From: Lasiosphaeris hirsuta
Lineage: Eukaryota; Ascomycota; Sordariomycetes; Sordariales; Lasiosphaeriaceae
DNA length: 64,000 bases
Assembly: GCA_030549175.1 (NCBI GenBank)
Contig: JAUKUA010000006.1
Coordinates: 3,906,001 to 3,970,000 of the forward strand
Direction of reading: 5' to 3'
Shown here: piece by piece, positions 42,250 to 54,270 of the stretch
Layout: each line of letters starts with the position of its first letter
Numbering within the stretch: the first letter of the stretch is position 1
Notes under the pieces: model-generated
Databases searched by the model: none
The model's input: the letters and a program-made list of their open reading frames with translations, nothing else
What the model was told of the DNA's origin: nothing
Position numbers and translations under genes: made by a program

Positions 42250-44180
42250 ATGGTCCTAAGCTGCTGTCACTGGGGCCGTAGCGCAACAGCGGCCAGTATC
42301 CTCGCTCCCGTCATCAAGCTGCGTAGTGCGCCAAACCAATTTCTGCAACTCTTCGACGAGGTCAGCAGCCTGCAAATCCGGGTCCCTCCTTTTTTTGCAC
42401 ACTGCTTCTGTCACCGCCGTGCCCGGCGTCTTTTCCCTACCCCTGACACGACCCTATATCTTGCACGTTTTCCTTAGTAATATGTATCGGTACTAACTTT
42501 AGCTTGTGCCGCCGTGCTAGGTCGCTAATGTCCAAGCTGTTCTCGTCTTCATACTCGATGTTGTGGCCGAGTTCGAGGCCCAGGGCAGCTCGACCAAGCG
42601 CCATATCCTACAGCTACTCAATCAGACAAAAACCAACGCTCGAAGACACCTCTTCAACCATGGCCACCAAGATTCTGACGGCGCCTTTCAACGTGCCGAC
42701 AGACTCCGTGCAGATCTCCAAGACTGGCTGGCTCAGATATCAAAAAAAGGTCAAGGCATTACTCAACCAACTCCGTGACGCAAGACACCACATCCACTCG
42801 CTCGTATAGGCGCATACCGCGTGAGTACAGATCGCCACAAGCCCAAGATAAGAATGGAGATAGGCAGTCTCTGATTAGTGTCTGACTGTCGCAGAAAAGC
42901 AATGTCAGCATTCTGCCTGGACCCGCAAGACATTGCTGCTCTGTCCCGCAAACACAGCATTAAGTTCCGCGACTGTCGCGACGTTGAATCGTCCACCTTG
43001 CAACGGCTCGAGATGATGCACTCGAGCCTCGAACCCACCAATCCGCTTTTGGAAGCACTCCATTCGACGATATAACAGGCCGCCGCTCAGTCGTCCAACC
43101 TTGTTGTCCAGTCCGAAACGACCGTAGCCGATTAGGATGATGGCAATATTTTAACAGTGAGGGCGTTTCGCACGGCGGAGAGGCCTTTGCCGAGGTTGCA
43201 CTCAATAGAACGCCACCAGCCGAGCCCGGTGTTTCCTGGTCTGGCAAGGGGTTCGACTCCGGGGATGATTTATCTTTTGATCACTCCTCGAGGTGCTCTT
43301 CGGACACACTGGTGGCACCAGATGGCGAATTCGAGCCTTTCCCCGGAACCGGGGAGAACAGGCCGGAAAAGGACGAACCCAACACAACACTGGATTTTCT
43401 GCTCAAGGCAAGTGTCTACCGGCCTGGCGTTTGCCGCACTCGCTGTGGTTGTCGTTGCCACACCGCCCGTCGGGCCAAAACACCGGCCTAGGCCACCACG
43501 GCGATTGGCAACATGTTTCTGGGGTACTCGGGGTCTCCCCTTGTTGGCTATCGAGCCTGCAACGACATGACCTGTCAGCAGAACGGTCAGAAGGCTCTCC
43601 GCATTGCTTATTACTTCCCACACTAGTTCTTGGGCCGCATAGCCGAGGTCACCTGCAACTGGGGCCCTCTCGACGGCCAACGCGTCAACATCCGCGCGCC
43701 ACGTCTCGTAGCGCCCGTCGCTGACGCGTTTGCTTTTGCATCAAAGGGCAACGTGGAGGGCCTGCGCACACTCTTTTTGCGCCGCGAGGCGTCGATGTTC
43801 GACGTCAGCGCTGCAAATGGCCGATCGGCGCTCAACTTTGCCACCAAAAGGGGGGCAGGAACCTCGGACATGTCAGTTTTCTTCTCCAGTCCGGGGTCAA
43901 CCCGCACGAGACGGACCAGATCGACCGGTCACCCATCGACCAAGTCTGGAACATGATGATCCGTGAGCCGACCAGTGGCCTACAACAATCTGCTAGCCAA
44001 TGCCGCCTGGTCAAAAGTGTCACCGCGGTCGACCTTGACGAAATGGTCATTCTGTGAGGACTCGAAAAATAACAGCGACGCGGAGCAGTTTTTTACAGGC
44101 GCATCTAGCATGGAGGCTTCGCTGCGAGGATCGCTGGAAAACTCGATTGAGGACATCCATCACTCATCTCAGCCTTTATG
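42250..44180 (+). pseudogene. Fungal_N / ankyrin-repeat gene relic
   Basis: Readable pieces follow the order of a fungal STAND-like N-terminal helical domain plus ankyrin repeats. SILAPVIKLRSAPNQFLQLF with DEVSSLQI lies around 42300-42390. Helical segments in shifting frames (AEFEAQGSSTKRHILQLLNQ) lie around 42560-42800. Later come TCNWGPLDGQRVNIRAPRLV, AFAFASKGNVEGLRTLFLRR and an ankyrin-like ANGRSALNFATKRG, then after a frame break in a G6 run (43849-43854) VSFLLQSGVNPHETD and SPIDQVWNMM. Stops at probable Gln codons occur after 44050. Several frameshifts make it a pseudogene. Exon limits cannot be fixed. Confidence 0.5.
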
Positions 44181-46051
44181 ACTTATGAGCACTCCTTTAG
44201 CTCTTTTTTCTCTTTGAAAGTGCTTTTATGTCTCTACTCTCTTATGGGCTGGTTATGGCTTTACGGCTTATGACTTATTGCTTGGGGCTTGTGGAGCTTA
44301 GCAAAAGTCTTGGATTCGACCTCATGATAGTAGGATTTAACGGAATATTATTCACAAGATGTTGATGTTTGCCGTCTCTCTGTCTTTTTCTTCTTCACCC
44401 TATTGTATCCACGTTGTCCGGTATACGCCAGGGATAATGCAGTGCCACGCCTGATGCGAGGCTAGGCTTGCCAAGAAACCTCATATGCAGCTAAAAATCA
44501 ATTGACGGTACGGCCGGTGCTGGCATTTACTGGCTGACGAAACCAAACTCGCCTCTTTTATGTTGCCAAGGCCAGAATAACGATGCAGCTTCAAAGCTGA
44601 AGCCGTTAGCTAGAGCAGTTTCCTTCGCGGGTCGCACTCGCTTTGCCGCAATACCCTCAAGCAAGAGACGAGAATCGAGATAACAACCGAGTCCCTAGAA
44701 GAAAGAATTCGGGTTGCGGGCTGGCCGCTTCAGCTCAGTGTTCTTCTACCGTATGTTGCATTCGGCGATGAACTTGGAGTTTTCATCATTCATGCCTCAT
44801 GGTTGGTACGGAAAGGGGGGGATCAGCTCGCTCTTGCTAACAGGCTCTGGGTCCTTTGTTTCTATGGTAGGTCAGAGAGCGTGTGAATGTGTATAAAATG
44901 GGCAAATAATCGGTCCAATTCCTCGAATAAGGCCAATACGAATGCAATAACCTTGAACTCAACTCTTGATAAAGATGACTCGTATTTTTTGCCTTTTTTT
45001 CCTCGCTGCCGTTGGAAACTTTGTTGTACCCGGTAGCTTAGCCGCTACCGGCGTAGCAAACTAGAGCATCCAGAGGGGAACCATCCCGGGCGGCTAAAAT
45101 TCCATCGTCATCTATCTTTCTCTCATCGCCAACTCAGCTGGCGGTTGCTGGTGGCAAGCAACTTGAGCCTTGAAGAGAGAAGAGATTAGACTTCTGGAGA
45201 AATTTTCTGGCATGGGACCTTCTCGTTCAATCACCTTTGAGTGACCTCGAGGGCGGCTTCGTGGCTTTGCACGACCAAGGCCGTGTGTGGCCTGCATATA
45301 GAATGCAACCAGAAGTATCAATATGATTTCAATCCTTACTCCCTGCCTCAGAACCTCCACCCCGTGTGCCTTGAATAGCTTTCAAATTGTCTTGATTAAT
45401 ACCTATTGGGACGAAGGGGCGAAGGAGCCAGCCATTGGATCTGTGACCAAAGCGGCAAGTTTTTCTCGCTTCTATTAGTACCTCACACCCTTCCTCGACC
45501 TCATGCATCAGCCGTTAGGTTACCCTTGCGAACCAACCCCGAGTCAGGAGGAAATATGCTGATGTGGTCGGTTGGAGCGATACTCGCCGTCATCTTGGGA
45601 GCCTCCATTTTCCGGTGCTTCCCGTGGGGTGAAAGCGATTCGGAGACCAGCACTCGACGGGTGTCGCTCAATGCCAGCCTCTCCAGACCCGAGCTAGATG
45701 ATTGCGCGACCATGAAGTCCGGTTTCGCCCGGCCGAGTTGAGCGGCTTGATCGTCAGCAAGGGCGGTGAAGGAGGCTGATGATAAAGTCCGAGGCCACTT
45801 GGGGGGGGGGGGGGGGGGAGGAGTTGCTAACAACGCCTATGGGCAGAGAGAGTGAACAATAAGAGACAATGTGGGTCAAAACGACCGTTATCAAGAATTT
45901 ACAAGGCCGTAACTTCCTTTCGTAAACCAACGCCATTCTAACTACATCGTCATCATCATGTCAGCTGTCGCTGAGAACTTAGCAGAAACTCCACGACTAA
46001 CCTAAACTAACAACAGAAGAGCCATCATACTCTGGGAACTAACCTCACGAT
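44181..46051. other. Mostly non-coding
   Basis: No gene with recognisable family. A frame at 45556-45741 (plus) has a hydrophobic segment (WSVGAILAVILGASIF) and could be a short membrane peptide or an exon remnant, but its start and context are weak. A G18 tract is at 45801-45818. Confidence 0.35.
45801..45818. repeat. G18 mononucleotide tract
   Basis: Uninterrupted run of 18 G on the plus strand in non-coding DNA, the mirror type of the C19 and C21 tracts elsewhere in the window. Confidence 0.8.
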
Positions 46052-46363
46052 TTACCGCCTTGCTGGTAGCTCGGCTATATACTGTGAACCGCCCTGCGCT
46101 TTATCCTGGGCTGTTGTTGCAGCCGCCTCTACGCCGTGGTCATAAGTGCACGAGGCCCCCTTCGAGCAATAGCCATGTTCGGCAAAATCCCGACAGGCCG
46201 CTCTTCTGGGATGCTTCAACGGACAGGCCCCGTTGTACCCGCCGGGACACTGGAACCTCAATTTGCACCAGCCTTGGTTACCCGTGTCATTGTTGTTTGG
46301 GTTTCTTGGGTTTCCGTTCCCGAGAGTCGTTTGAACTTTTTCCAAGTCAGCGTCAGGACTAAG

Positions 46364-46413
<50 letters not shown>

Positions 46414-47483
46414 CTCAGAGGGAGAGAAAAGCAGATTGGCTTACTCATGACGACGATCGGCCCCACCCCAAGTGTCGCCGGCCCGGCCGTCGGTGTCGTC
46501 CCTCTCCCACGCCAGAGCGTCTGTCTCGAAGGGGCACCTCCAACGTCCCACTCAGACGGCTGCGGCGGTTGCGACCCCATGGTACGAGAGAAATCGGCTA
46601 TCGTATTGGTGGACGAGCTGAACGAGCCCTCATCCCGCGGGTGCGAAGCGGGAGGGACTGGTGATTCGCGCGGCCATGGATGAGCCTTGTCGCATTCCAC
46701 CATTGGACACGAAGGGCCCTTTGGACAGAGGGCCGACTTGGGATGCCACTTGTCGCAGTCCCTCACGCCGCAGTTCTTGCCGCTCTCGCAGCCCGGGGCC
46801 TTGGGGTGGAGATAGTCTAGGTGGCAGCGTGGTGTCCGACATCCGGATCCGTTGGGGCATATCTCCGTTAGGGTCCGGTTCTGGTCCTGGGAGGTGGAGG
46901 TGAAGTTGGTGGTCGAGGTTCTCTGAGTGTGCTGCGGAGGGTAGGAGGCGTACTGAATTCCGCCGATGGAGACGGTCGTCTGGGTCTGTAATAATGCAGG
47001 CGCTCCGGACCCGTTGCCACGGTGGGGTTGCTGCTGCTGGCTCGTCGAGCTAACAACAGCCGACCGCTGCAGCTCGTGCACCAGCTCGCGCAACCTCGCC
47101 GTATCCTGGCGGAGGCGTGTTACCTGTTGTTCGAACTGGCCCGCGCCTAGCACCCAGCGTAGGTTGTCTTTCATTCCAAGTTTGGCGTCGCGGCCGTACT
47201 TTTGGCGGGTGTCGAACATGGTTTTGAGCGCATCGCGGCATGGTCGAAGGTTGGCAGTCAAGGAGGATTCGAAGTTGGCTTGGCTGTTTGGGTCATTGTT
47301 GTTGTTTCTGTTATGAGTGGAATGAAATTGCTGGTAGGATCTGAGCTCCGAAATGAGCTCGATGGCAGCGTGTTCGCCCGATGAGAAGACGGCGGGGGCG
47401 CGCGAGAAGTCGTCGGCGACGGTCTGGGCAAGGGAGAGGACGCTTGTTACGTCGCTTCGGAATGGCATCGGTTGGTAGGACAT
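46052..47483 (-). CDS. Multi-CCCH zinc-finger protein with Nab2/ZC3H14-type fingers
   Basis: Two exons: 47483-46445 and 46335-46052; 440 residues. The intron (109 bp, GTAAGC ... branch CTGAC ... AAAAAG) contains a 22-unit GA/CT microsatellite. Splicing there keeps the frame into IQTTLGNGN. Residues 1-140 are helical (DVTSVLSLAQTVADDF; RLRQDTARLRELVHELQ coiled-coil). The middle has three consecutive C-x5-C-x4-C-x3/5-H fingers (CPNGSGCRTPRC..., CESGKNCGVRDCDKWH, CPKGPSCPMVECDKAH), the spacing of poly(A)-RNA-binding Nab2 fingers (PF14608). The last exon has CKLRFQCPGGYNGACPLKH and a classic CCCH finger CRDFAEHGYCSKGASCTYDH. RNA binding is the likely role, by family. Acceptor choice is my inference. 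Confidence 0.75.
46367..46410. repeat. (GA)22 microsatellite inside an intron
   Basis: Forty-four bases of uninterrupted GA on the plus strand, read as a CT tract within the intron of the leftward zinc-finger gene. It forms an unusually long polypyrimidine tract before the acceptor. Confidence 0.9.
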
Positions 47484-48990
47484 TGCGACCTCAGTATCTC
47501 AATAACCAGGTACCATCTAAGCTGCTTGGCGATCAGTGTTGTGTTGATCTGTGCTGCCGGTGCTGTGAGGTGAGATGGGATGTTTGAGGAATAAATAGGG
47601 CGTACCTGAGCTGTACGGTGAGCAGCGTCAAAGCGCAGACCCCCAGCCCAAGGGCGGTTCCTCCAGCGGCTAGCATGCAGGGGCTGCTGGTCTTGATCGG
47701 AGGAGTGTAGAATATTTGAAACATTGCTTCCGCGCATTTGCCAGCCACCAGAGAGGTACACCTCGGCCTGTGTTCCCGACCCCACAGATGACCGAATTTG
47801 CAATTGTTTAGCTAGACTAAAACACGGGCAGTTTGAGTTCAGGGATACATACGCAGCATCATGTGTCTGCCTGCTGTTCTCCTTCGCCCAAAACTGTTCC
47901 CTCGCGAAGAGTTGACATTTTTCCTTTTCAGAGCTCCAGGGCGTCGCAAAGTACCACCTACTTGTCCGAACTAGTTTCGATGGCTCTCCTGGTCACGACC
48001 TGAGTAGCGCCTGAGTCAAGCGGCGAGAGGTGGCGTGGTTGACTGGGGGTTGCTAAGGGCAATCGATGCGAAAAGCAACAAAGAAAGATGTTATGTTGAG
48101 TTCTGATAGATAACAGTCTCTCCCCATAGACTTATGCCTATAGCCTATCCCGCCCGCCCTGCCTCAACAGTCGCACATGTCGCAGAAGCGCCCACCTTGA
48201 AAACCAGATGACCTGGACCGGGGGGGGTGGGGAGCAGTGCGCGCAAGGTGTCAGCCCACCCTCCCAGTCCAGCCGACCTCCACTCGCCGTCGGCTGCTTG
48301 TACCCCAGTGAGAAGCATACCCGACCGAAAATCTGGGCGTCGCTATCGAAGAAAGTCTTGTTTGTGTATCGCAGCGTCTGCAAACCTGAGTCAACGAGGT
48401 TGACTGCCATAACTCGTCCCAGCCCATCCATGCAGGGTGCTTGTTGGGCGTCACAAACACATATAACACAAACATGTGAAAAAGTGCTGTATCGTATTGC
48501 GCTATGGAGGGGAAAAGAAGAAGCCCAGGATCTACAGATCCTTGAGGCACTGGTGGGCTGTTTTAGCTCCAGCACAGGGCGCGCAGTGGCGCTGGCTCCG
48601 GCAGGGGGAGCTAAGGCGGTGGCCGCTTGCGGACGCCTGCCAGCAGTGCTCGATTCGCTGTTCGTTGTCATGGCCAGGGAACGTGCCACCATCATCTGCA
48701 GCCCAAAGCTCATAATTTCGAGCAGAGTATTCTATCACCGAGCCTGGGTCCGCGGGAGTCGGACTTTTAGGGTCCGGATTCAACTGGAACCCGTCACACC
48801 CCAGTCTCACAACATGGTAGTTAGTGAGCGCTCAATCGCCAGGGATTGGAGGGGAGCCTGACAGCGTGGACTCGGCATTTTTTTTCTCTTTTTCCCGAGC
48901 TATCCCGTCAGTGTGACGCGCCCAGAAGAAAGGAAAAAGAGCTTCTACATCAGAAGAGGCCGGGGGCAACCGCGCAAATACCCATTACCC
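47484..48990. other. No supported gene
   Basis: Overlapping open frames on both strands (48138-48861) have no recognisable motif, no splice support and unclear starts. Probably intergenic. The first part is the upstream region of the zinc-finger gene. Confidence 0.35.
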
Positions 48991-49700
48991 AGCAGAGAGT
49001 AACCATAATACCATCTTCGGGGATTACCCGCGATAGCTTTACCACGGCCTGTGGCCGCTTCTACGCCCACGGCCGCAGAGAGCGTATCGAGGCCACTAAA
49101 TCAAAAGCTATGTTCCTATCACGCTTAACGCCCGAGTTGAATAAGGTACTGCGTAACCATAACACTTTCTTCCGCGGCTAGCTATAATACTACGGCGTAA
49201 AATATAACGAGAGCAAGTTTATTAGGTAGGGTACTACTTTGCTTCAAAAAAAGGCCCTCTAGGCTGGTAAGGTAAGATAGTTCCTTCTTATCTTCCCTCC
49301 CAGATTATTACCGGAACTCCCTGTTTAAAATTTTGGTTAGCCCGCCGTGACGACTGGTGCTAAGAGGAAGACTACGACCCGTAATAAGGGTAGGAGACCA
49401 CGGCCGGCTAAGAACGCTAAGTAAAATTTACCCGACTCCGACTAAGGGGGTTATCCAAATCATCAACTAGGGTATAGTCCGGCTCTCTGGGGCGGTTCAT
49501 ATTACTGGTATCAGCGGGGATATTAAGTTTACGGCCCGTAAGCTCGTCGGGTCTCCCAGAGTGCTTATAGAACAAATAGGAGAACTACCCGCAGGCTGCG
49601 AGTGAGAGAGCCGGTGCCCTTATACTAAGCACCCCTGGCAGACAGCTATACAAACTACCTTAGCTAAGCTCATCTAGTACGCCTCTAGTAATAATGATGA
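48991..49700 (+). pseudogene. RIP-degraded coding fragment of unknown family
   Basis: The plus strand reads RDSFTTACGRFYAHGRRERI, AMFLSRLTPELNKVLRNHNT, FFRG, TAG, L, TAA-rich continuation with YYGVKYNESKFIR and TTLLQKKAL, again with stops at likely Gln codons, then becomes unreadable. I do not recognise it. The pattern matches the other RIP relics. Confidence 0.4.
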
Positions 49701-51454
49701 TGGTGATATTTGATCCCAACCACGTCCTACCTCCAGCAAACATCACGCTTCAACTAGAACCCTAACAGATAGAGCCAAACGACGGCACCGCGAGCTCCTA
49801 GGAATAATAACCATCATAATAGCTCTTCTTCCCATGACTCATGCTACCTCGTCTTCGCTCTCACCCTCATTTATTCAAGTTCGGCACTTCTACGCCATTC
49901 TCGACTGACTCCTCCACAAGGCCCTGGAGATCCCAACCCTCGTCAACTGCCGAGAGCTCTGTCGGAAAATTCGGCATTACCAGCTTGAAGTTTCGGGTTG
50001 CCACCCCTCCCCGCCCTCGACTTCTGATCAATTTCGACAATGATGATGTCTGCTAGCCTGTTCGCGCGGTAACAAGTTTGAGACCAAGGCTACCCAATTG
50101 CTGGTCGAGAGTGGCATTGACGCTGAGCGAGCAGTAATAGTCAAGCTTATAAACCGGGTATTTCGAGGCGATGTGTCCGACAACTATATCACCCTCACAT
50201 GGTCGCTGAATGGACGCCATCCCCCTCCCCCCCCCCCCCCCCCCCCCAAACGACATAGCTCGCAGCTGTCGAAACGCTGATGAAGTACATGGATCGTCGT
50301 GTCACCGACCCACTCGGAGCTGAAGAGCTCGGAATCGCCATTGAAGTGTCCGCAGGGGACTGGATCGGAAGTGGTACTCATCTCTAATTCACAACGAGCC
50401 GCCCGAAAACGGGTGGCCTGACGTCTTGTCTCGAGTACAGCACCTCATCGACGATTTGGCCATGGATCATAACGTGGTGTCTCCTTCGGCTTGGTTCCGC
50501 CACAGAGCACGGCGGAGAGGGCAGCTAAAGCCCATGGCTTCAGTTTCAACCTCTGAAGGCCTTACAAGACGGCGGTAGATGCGGGTGATGACATTGGGGT
50601 TGCTACATACCTTACCAGAAGGTACGGCGAGCTAAAAGATCCTACGGTTGGTATGTTTGGATGTTGGGTCCAGATTCATGGAGAACGGGCCCTCCCTGGA
50701 AGACGTTAGCGCTGCATCCTAAAGTGGCATGATCTTAGTGGTACGGCAGACACCCGACCATAGACACATTGGGAACATGGCGGCCGACACCATCCTCACG
50801 CATGTCTCCACACAGACGCCAGGGTATTGGGCTCAGCGAGGATATGTGGGCAACCTGGGCCTCGCACAAAGTCCTACCTATGGCTTCCGCCGATACCCCG
50901 GCTCGGAGAATCGGATACAGCAGCGCGGGCAGTGGCAATCGGGCGCATATCAGGACGAGTCTTCCTTCTAGCGCTCTCGCCGTCCCGCCGCTAGCCCCTC
51001 GCCAGGCCCTTTACGCCGATATCATGGCTGCCAAAGTCGCAGTATCAGCAGGCCAGCTTGACGATATCCACAATCGTCCAAGTAATGTATTAGGGAAACT
51101 CGTTGGTAGGGATACATGCTACGATTAAACTGCAAAGCTGGTGTATTTCCAGAGCCAGGGAGCTATAGTGATTAGGACTAGCCCAATTTAGATATATTGG
51201 ATTACCTTAATCCTGTTAGCGACAGTATTTTTAGCAGATCTTATTGGGCCAATGCTGCCCAGAGGTGGTTGCATCACGGCTTTCAGCCATATTACGGGTA
51301 TATACTAGCTACTCGAGAACAAAAGGGGCGAGATACAGACCTCCAAGTTTCAATCCGCGATTGAATTTCCCTCCCATCTCATAGCAAACTTACAGGTCGC
51401 ATGTCAATTTCACCATTCACTCCAACCACCAAAAGTCCAAATCTCGTCACAAAC
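49701..51454. other. Fragmentary sequence, no intact gene
   Basis: Short coding-like remnants on the plus strand (LLHKALEIPTLVNCRELCRK near 49910-49970; LVESGIDAERAVIVKLINRV near 50100-50160) suggest a lost gene, but frames break. A C21 tract is at 50227-50247. From 50400 to 51450 nothing is recognised apart from the promoter side of the next gene. Confidence 0.35.
50227..50247. repeat. C21 mononucleotide tract
   Basis: CCCCCT precedes an uninterrupted run of 21 C. It is located in decayed coding-like sequence. Confidence 0.8.
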
Positions 51455-52076
51455 ATGAAGCTCGCTATCTTCTCCGGCGTCCTCATTGTGGTGTCGGCAC
51501 TTGCGGTTCGTTTGCTCCCCCCCCTGCCATCATCACCTCGATCTCATCACCTCGATCTCACCAAAGTCTCAGTCCCCTGCTCCCGTACTCCGCGTAGCCG
51601 TCGACAGCAGCCCCACAGATATATTCCAGCGCCACGCCCTGACCAAACGTGCCACGTTCGATGGCCTCAACTGCCAAAAGATCAGAGGCGAAGGGCAACT
51701 CAGCACCATCGTCACGGGGATCCAACAGTTGTTGCTCAAGAGCGGCAGGCCGTCTTCGGCTCCCGGGCGTGCGACCTGCAACTTGGTCTTCTGCGAGCAG
51801 GGAAGTGCTATCTGGTGGTGCAACGACGTAGGCCTTTCCTGTTGGAGAACTTTTCAATGTCAGGTGTCTCACTGACTGTGATTGCATTAAAAAAAACAGA
51901 ACCCGTACTCCTATTCTCTTAGCAGCTATGGAGAAATCGCCGACGGCGCCATCCGCATCGCGACGAATCAGCAGTGTATACAGGCTTCGTTGAACAGGGG
52001 AGGGGGGGAGGAGCAAAAGTTATCTGGGCAAGCTTTTTACAAGGAGGGATTCAATGTCATTGTCGGCGGCTGCTGA
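51455..52076 (+). CDS. Small secreted protein, three exons (160 aa)
   Basis: Exons 51455-51505, 51573-51827 and 51900-52076. Introns of 67 bp (GTTCGT...CTCAG, containing a doubled TCATCACCTCGATC) and 72 bp (GTAGGC...AACAG). Exon 1 is exactly the signal-peptide core (MKLAIFSGVLIVVSALA). Exon 2 begins SPAPVLRVAVDSSPTDIFQR and includes a Lys-Arg site (ALTKR-ATFDG), a plausible Kex2 cleavage that would release the mature domain. That domain contains CNLVFCEQGSAIWWCND and, after the second intron, NPYSYSLSSYGEIADGAI, ending in IVGGC. The C..C...WWCNDN pattern with a terminal Cys resembles a fungal secreted family with conserved CNDN. Function unknown; an effector or killer-like role is only a guess. 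Splicing is well supported by frame. Confidence 0.7.
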
Positions 52077-52852
52077 ATGCAAATTAATCCGAGCATTGTT
52101 ATAATTTCGCCAGGTCGTAGCTAGTTGACTTTTGCTCCGCTGTATACCTGGTTTCCCCGTAAGTCTGTGACAGATGTACATCATACCAAATTCCATATCC
52201 GTCCTTGGACCTCGGCGTAACCTAAGCCGTCACTGCCGGAGCCAGGGTGGGTAGGCTGAGCTCTTGGTCGATGACGGAGAAGCATCCCGTAACGCAAATC
52301 GTGCAATCGTTCGCCGTATCCGCGAATAGTTATAGGTTGAGTGTGTAACGGGGTGGAAAATCAATCGAGTCTGCATCACCTCGTCACACCCCTAGATCGT
52401 GTCGAGATTCCCAACGGCCACCGACTTGGCTGGAGAAGAACCGTAGCCGGAATCATCGGATGTATGGGAGAGAAGGAGGATCTGGAGACTGCCCAGTCGG
52501 CCTCTGAAGATCGCCAGGGACTTGGTTCTCCGCGTGAGTTGGCTCGCACAGTAAACTGTCCACCAGACTAGGCATTATTGCGTCGCGGGGCGGATCGCGC
52601 CTTTTTTCTGCCATGCCCACCAAAGCCAACAGGCCCACCACTACGATTTCCAACCTCGCCGCCGTCGCCGTCAATCCAACCCAAAACAAATCTACACAAC
52701 CTTCAACAAACGACAACAATTTCAAAACAGTCAAATAACGCTGTTCGGGCTACAAAAGTACATCATCTTTTGGAGCGATTTACATCATTATTATAGTTAT
52801 AGCTAATATATTTTAATTGAATGGACTGGGTCAAACTGTGTTAGTTATTCTG
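52077..52852. other. Intergenic, nothing recognised
   Basis: 3' flank of the secreted-protein gene and GC-variable sequence. A frame at 52453-52734 on the minus strand has no recognisable features. Confidence 0.35.
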
Positions 52853-52936
52853 GCATGCGACCGTCAATTGCGCTAGCATGCGATTGCCAGTTGCGCTGGC
52901 ATACGATTGCCAATTGCGCCGGGCATGCGACCGACG
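52853..52936. repeat. 23-bp tandem repeat
   Basis: Units begin GCATGCGA / GCATGCGA / GCATACGA / GCATGCGA at 52853, 52876, 52899 and 52923 and share GATTGCCAATTGCGC-like sequence. About 3.5 copies. Base content recalls the tandem units inside the 11.3-12.0 kb element. Confidence 0.7.
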
Positions 52937-54270
52937 GGAGTGTGGGTGGTGAGAGAAGTGGGCCAGCTTGGGAAGGCGGTGTGGAAATTACAGTACGAGT
53001 AGCTGTGGGCAAGACAGAGCAATGGAAAGTGGTGATGGATCGGTGGTGTTGCAGGCCAGGATTTCCTGGCCTGCAGCTAGATAGGTGGCATGGCGCTAGG
53101 GCCATTGCACCAGCCAGGTTGGGTGGCGGCTGCACCCTACACTCAAGGTGGGGCTACACCTCCAACAGTAGCCCTCCCTTTGAGAAAGTCAGAAGCTAAT
53201 AGTGAACTCGCCTATAAAATAGGCTTTACGAGTAAATTTTTTAAAGCTGGGTATGTATTTATAGGTTCCTCAGTGGTCCTAGTTTCAAACCCAGTCATTA
53301 CTTAGGCCTCCCTCCTGCGAAAAGTTGCTAATTTTATTCTCGGAAGCCCAGGAGTCTATATCTGTTTCAGTCACTTTACTGATGTCCTCCTAGTAAGTGC
53401 CTGAGCAAAAGCGGCGAGGGGTGGTGTGGTTGGCAGGGGTCGACGATGGCAGAATTGGCGAGATACAATAAACCAAGCATATCTATATCCAAAGACTCGG
53501 GTCCATCTTGTCTGGCTCGAATTACACGCCGCCCAAGACAGATTAAGTCGACTATATCTACATCACAAGACTGTCTGTCTCGCACTACTGCTTTGCTTCC
53601 GCGGCAACGTCACTGTTGAGAAAGTAATTGCTCTCCCCGCCCAGACGCGCGTTTGATTCCATCGCCTTGGCGCACAACACACTGCTACTAGCAATGACGT
53701 TTGGTTCCTGATGCATGCATTCCTGGGCCTCGTGGGACTGTCTTGGCCTTTTTGCTTGGCGGGAACGTGGGGCCCCAGACGTCGGATAGGCTTGCCACGA
53801 GTGTGAGCCTGTAAGTGAGCAACAGGGATAGTGCATCTGCGAGGCCAATATCGGGACAGCGCGTGAGCAGACCAGCGCTTGACCCCAGTTTTATGTTGAA
53901 CAATGTTTCCGTCTGTGACTGGCTCGGCTGATGAGCCGACCCCGACGTCCGCGATGGGGTGGCGTCTTCGATTCGACCGGCAGAATCCGGGCCCCAGCCA
54001 GGCAATAGGTCTGCAATCAATTTAAACGGAGATTTCAACAGCTCCACACCCGCTATTGGACGCGCGAATGAAGCTGCATAGTTGGGTGATCCTTTGGCTG
54101 CTGTTGCTGTTGTTGCAAGTGCCGAGCCGTCAGGGCGAAGGCTAGTTCGATATTCTTTGAGTACAGGGGGACAAAGAGGATGATCGAGAAAACTCGCAGC
54201 GCCTATTAAGGACCGTCTCCCGGACGAGCCCACCTGTTCCCCATCCCCATCGACGACCATCGCCTCCAGC
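52937..54270. other. Intergenic, upstream of the tyrosinase
   Basis: No gene is supported. A 232-codon frame on the minus strand (54386-53688) overlaps tyrosinase exon 1 in antisense and is probably fortuitous. A CTG/TTG microsatellite lies near 54098-54118. Confidence 0.4.

Noticed and set aside
48138..48861. Overlapping frames on both strands as genes
   Set aside because: Neither has a motif, a signal peptide or splice support; both could be chance in GC-rich DNA.
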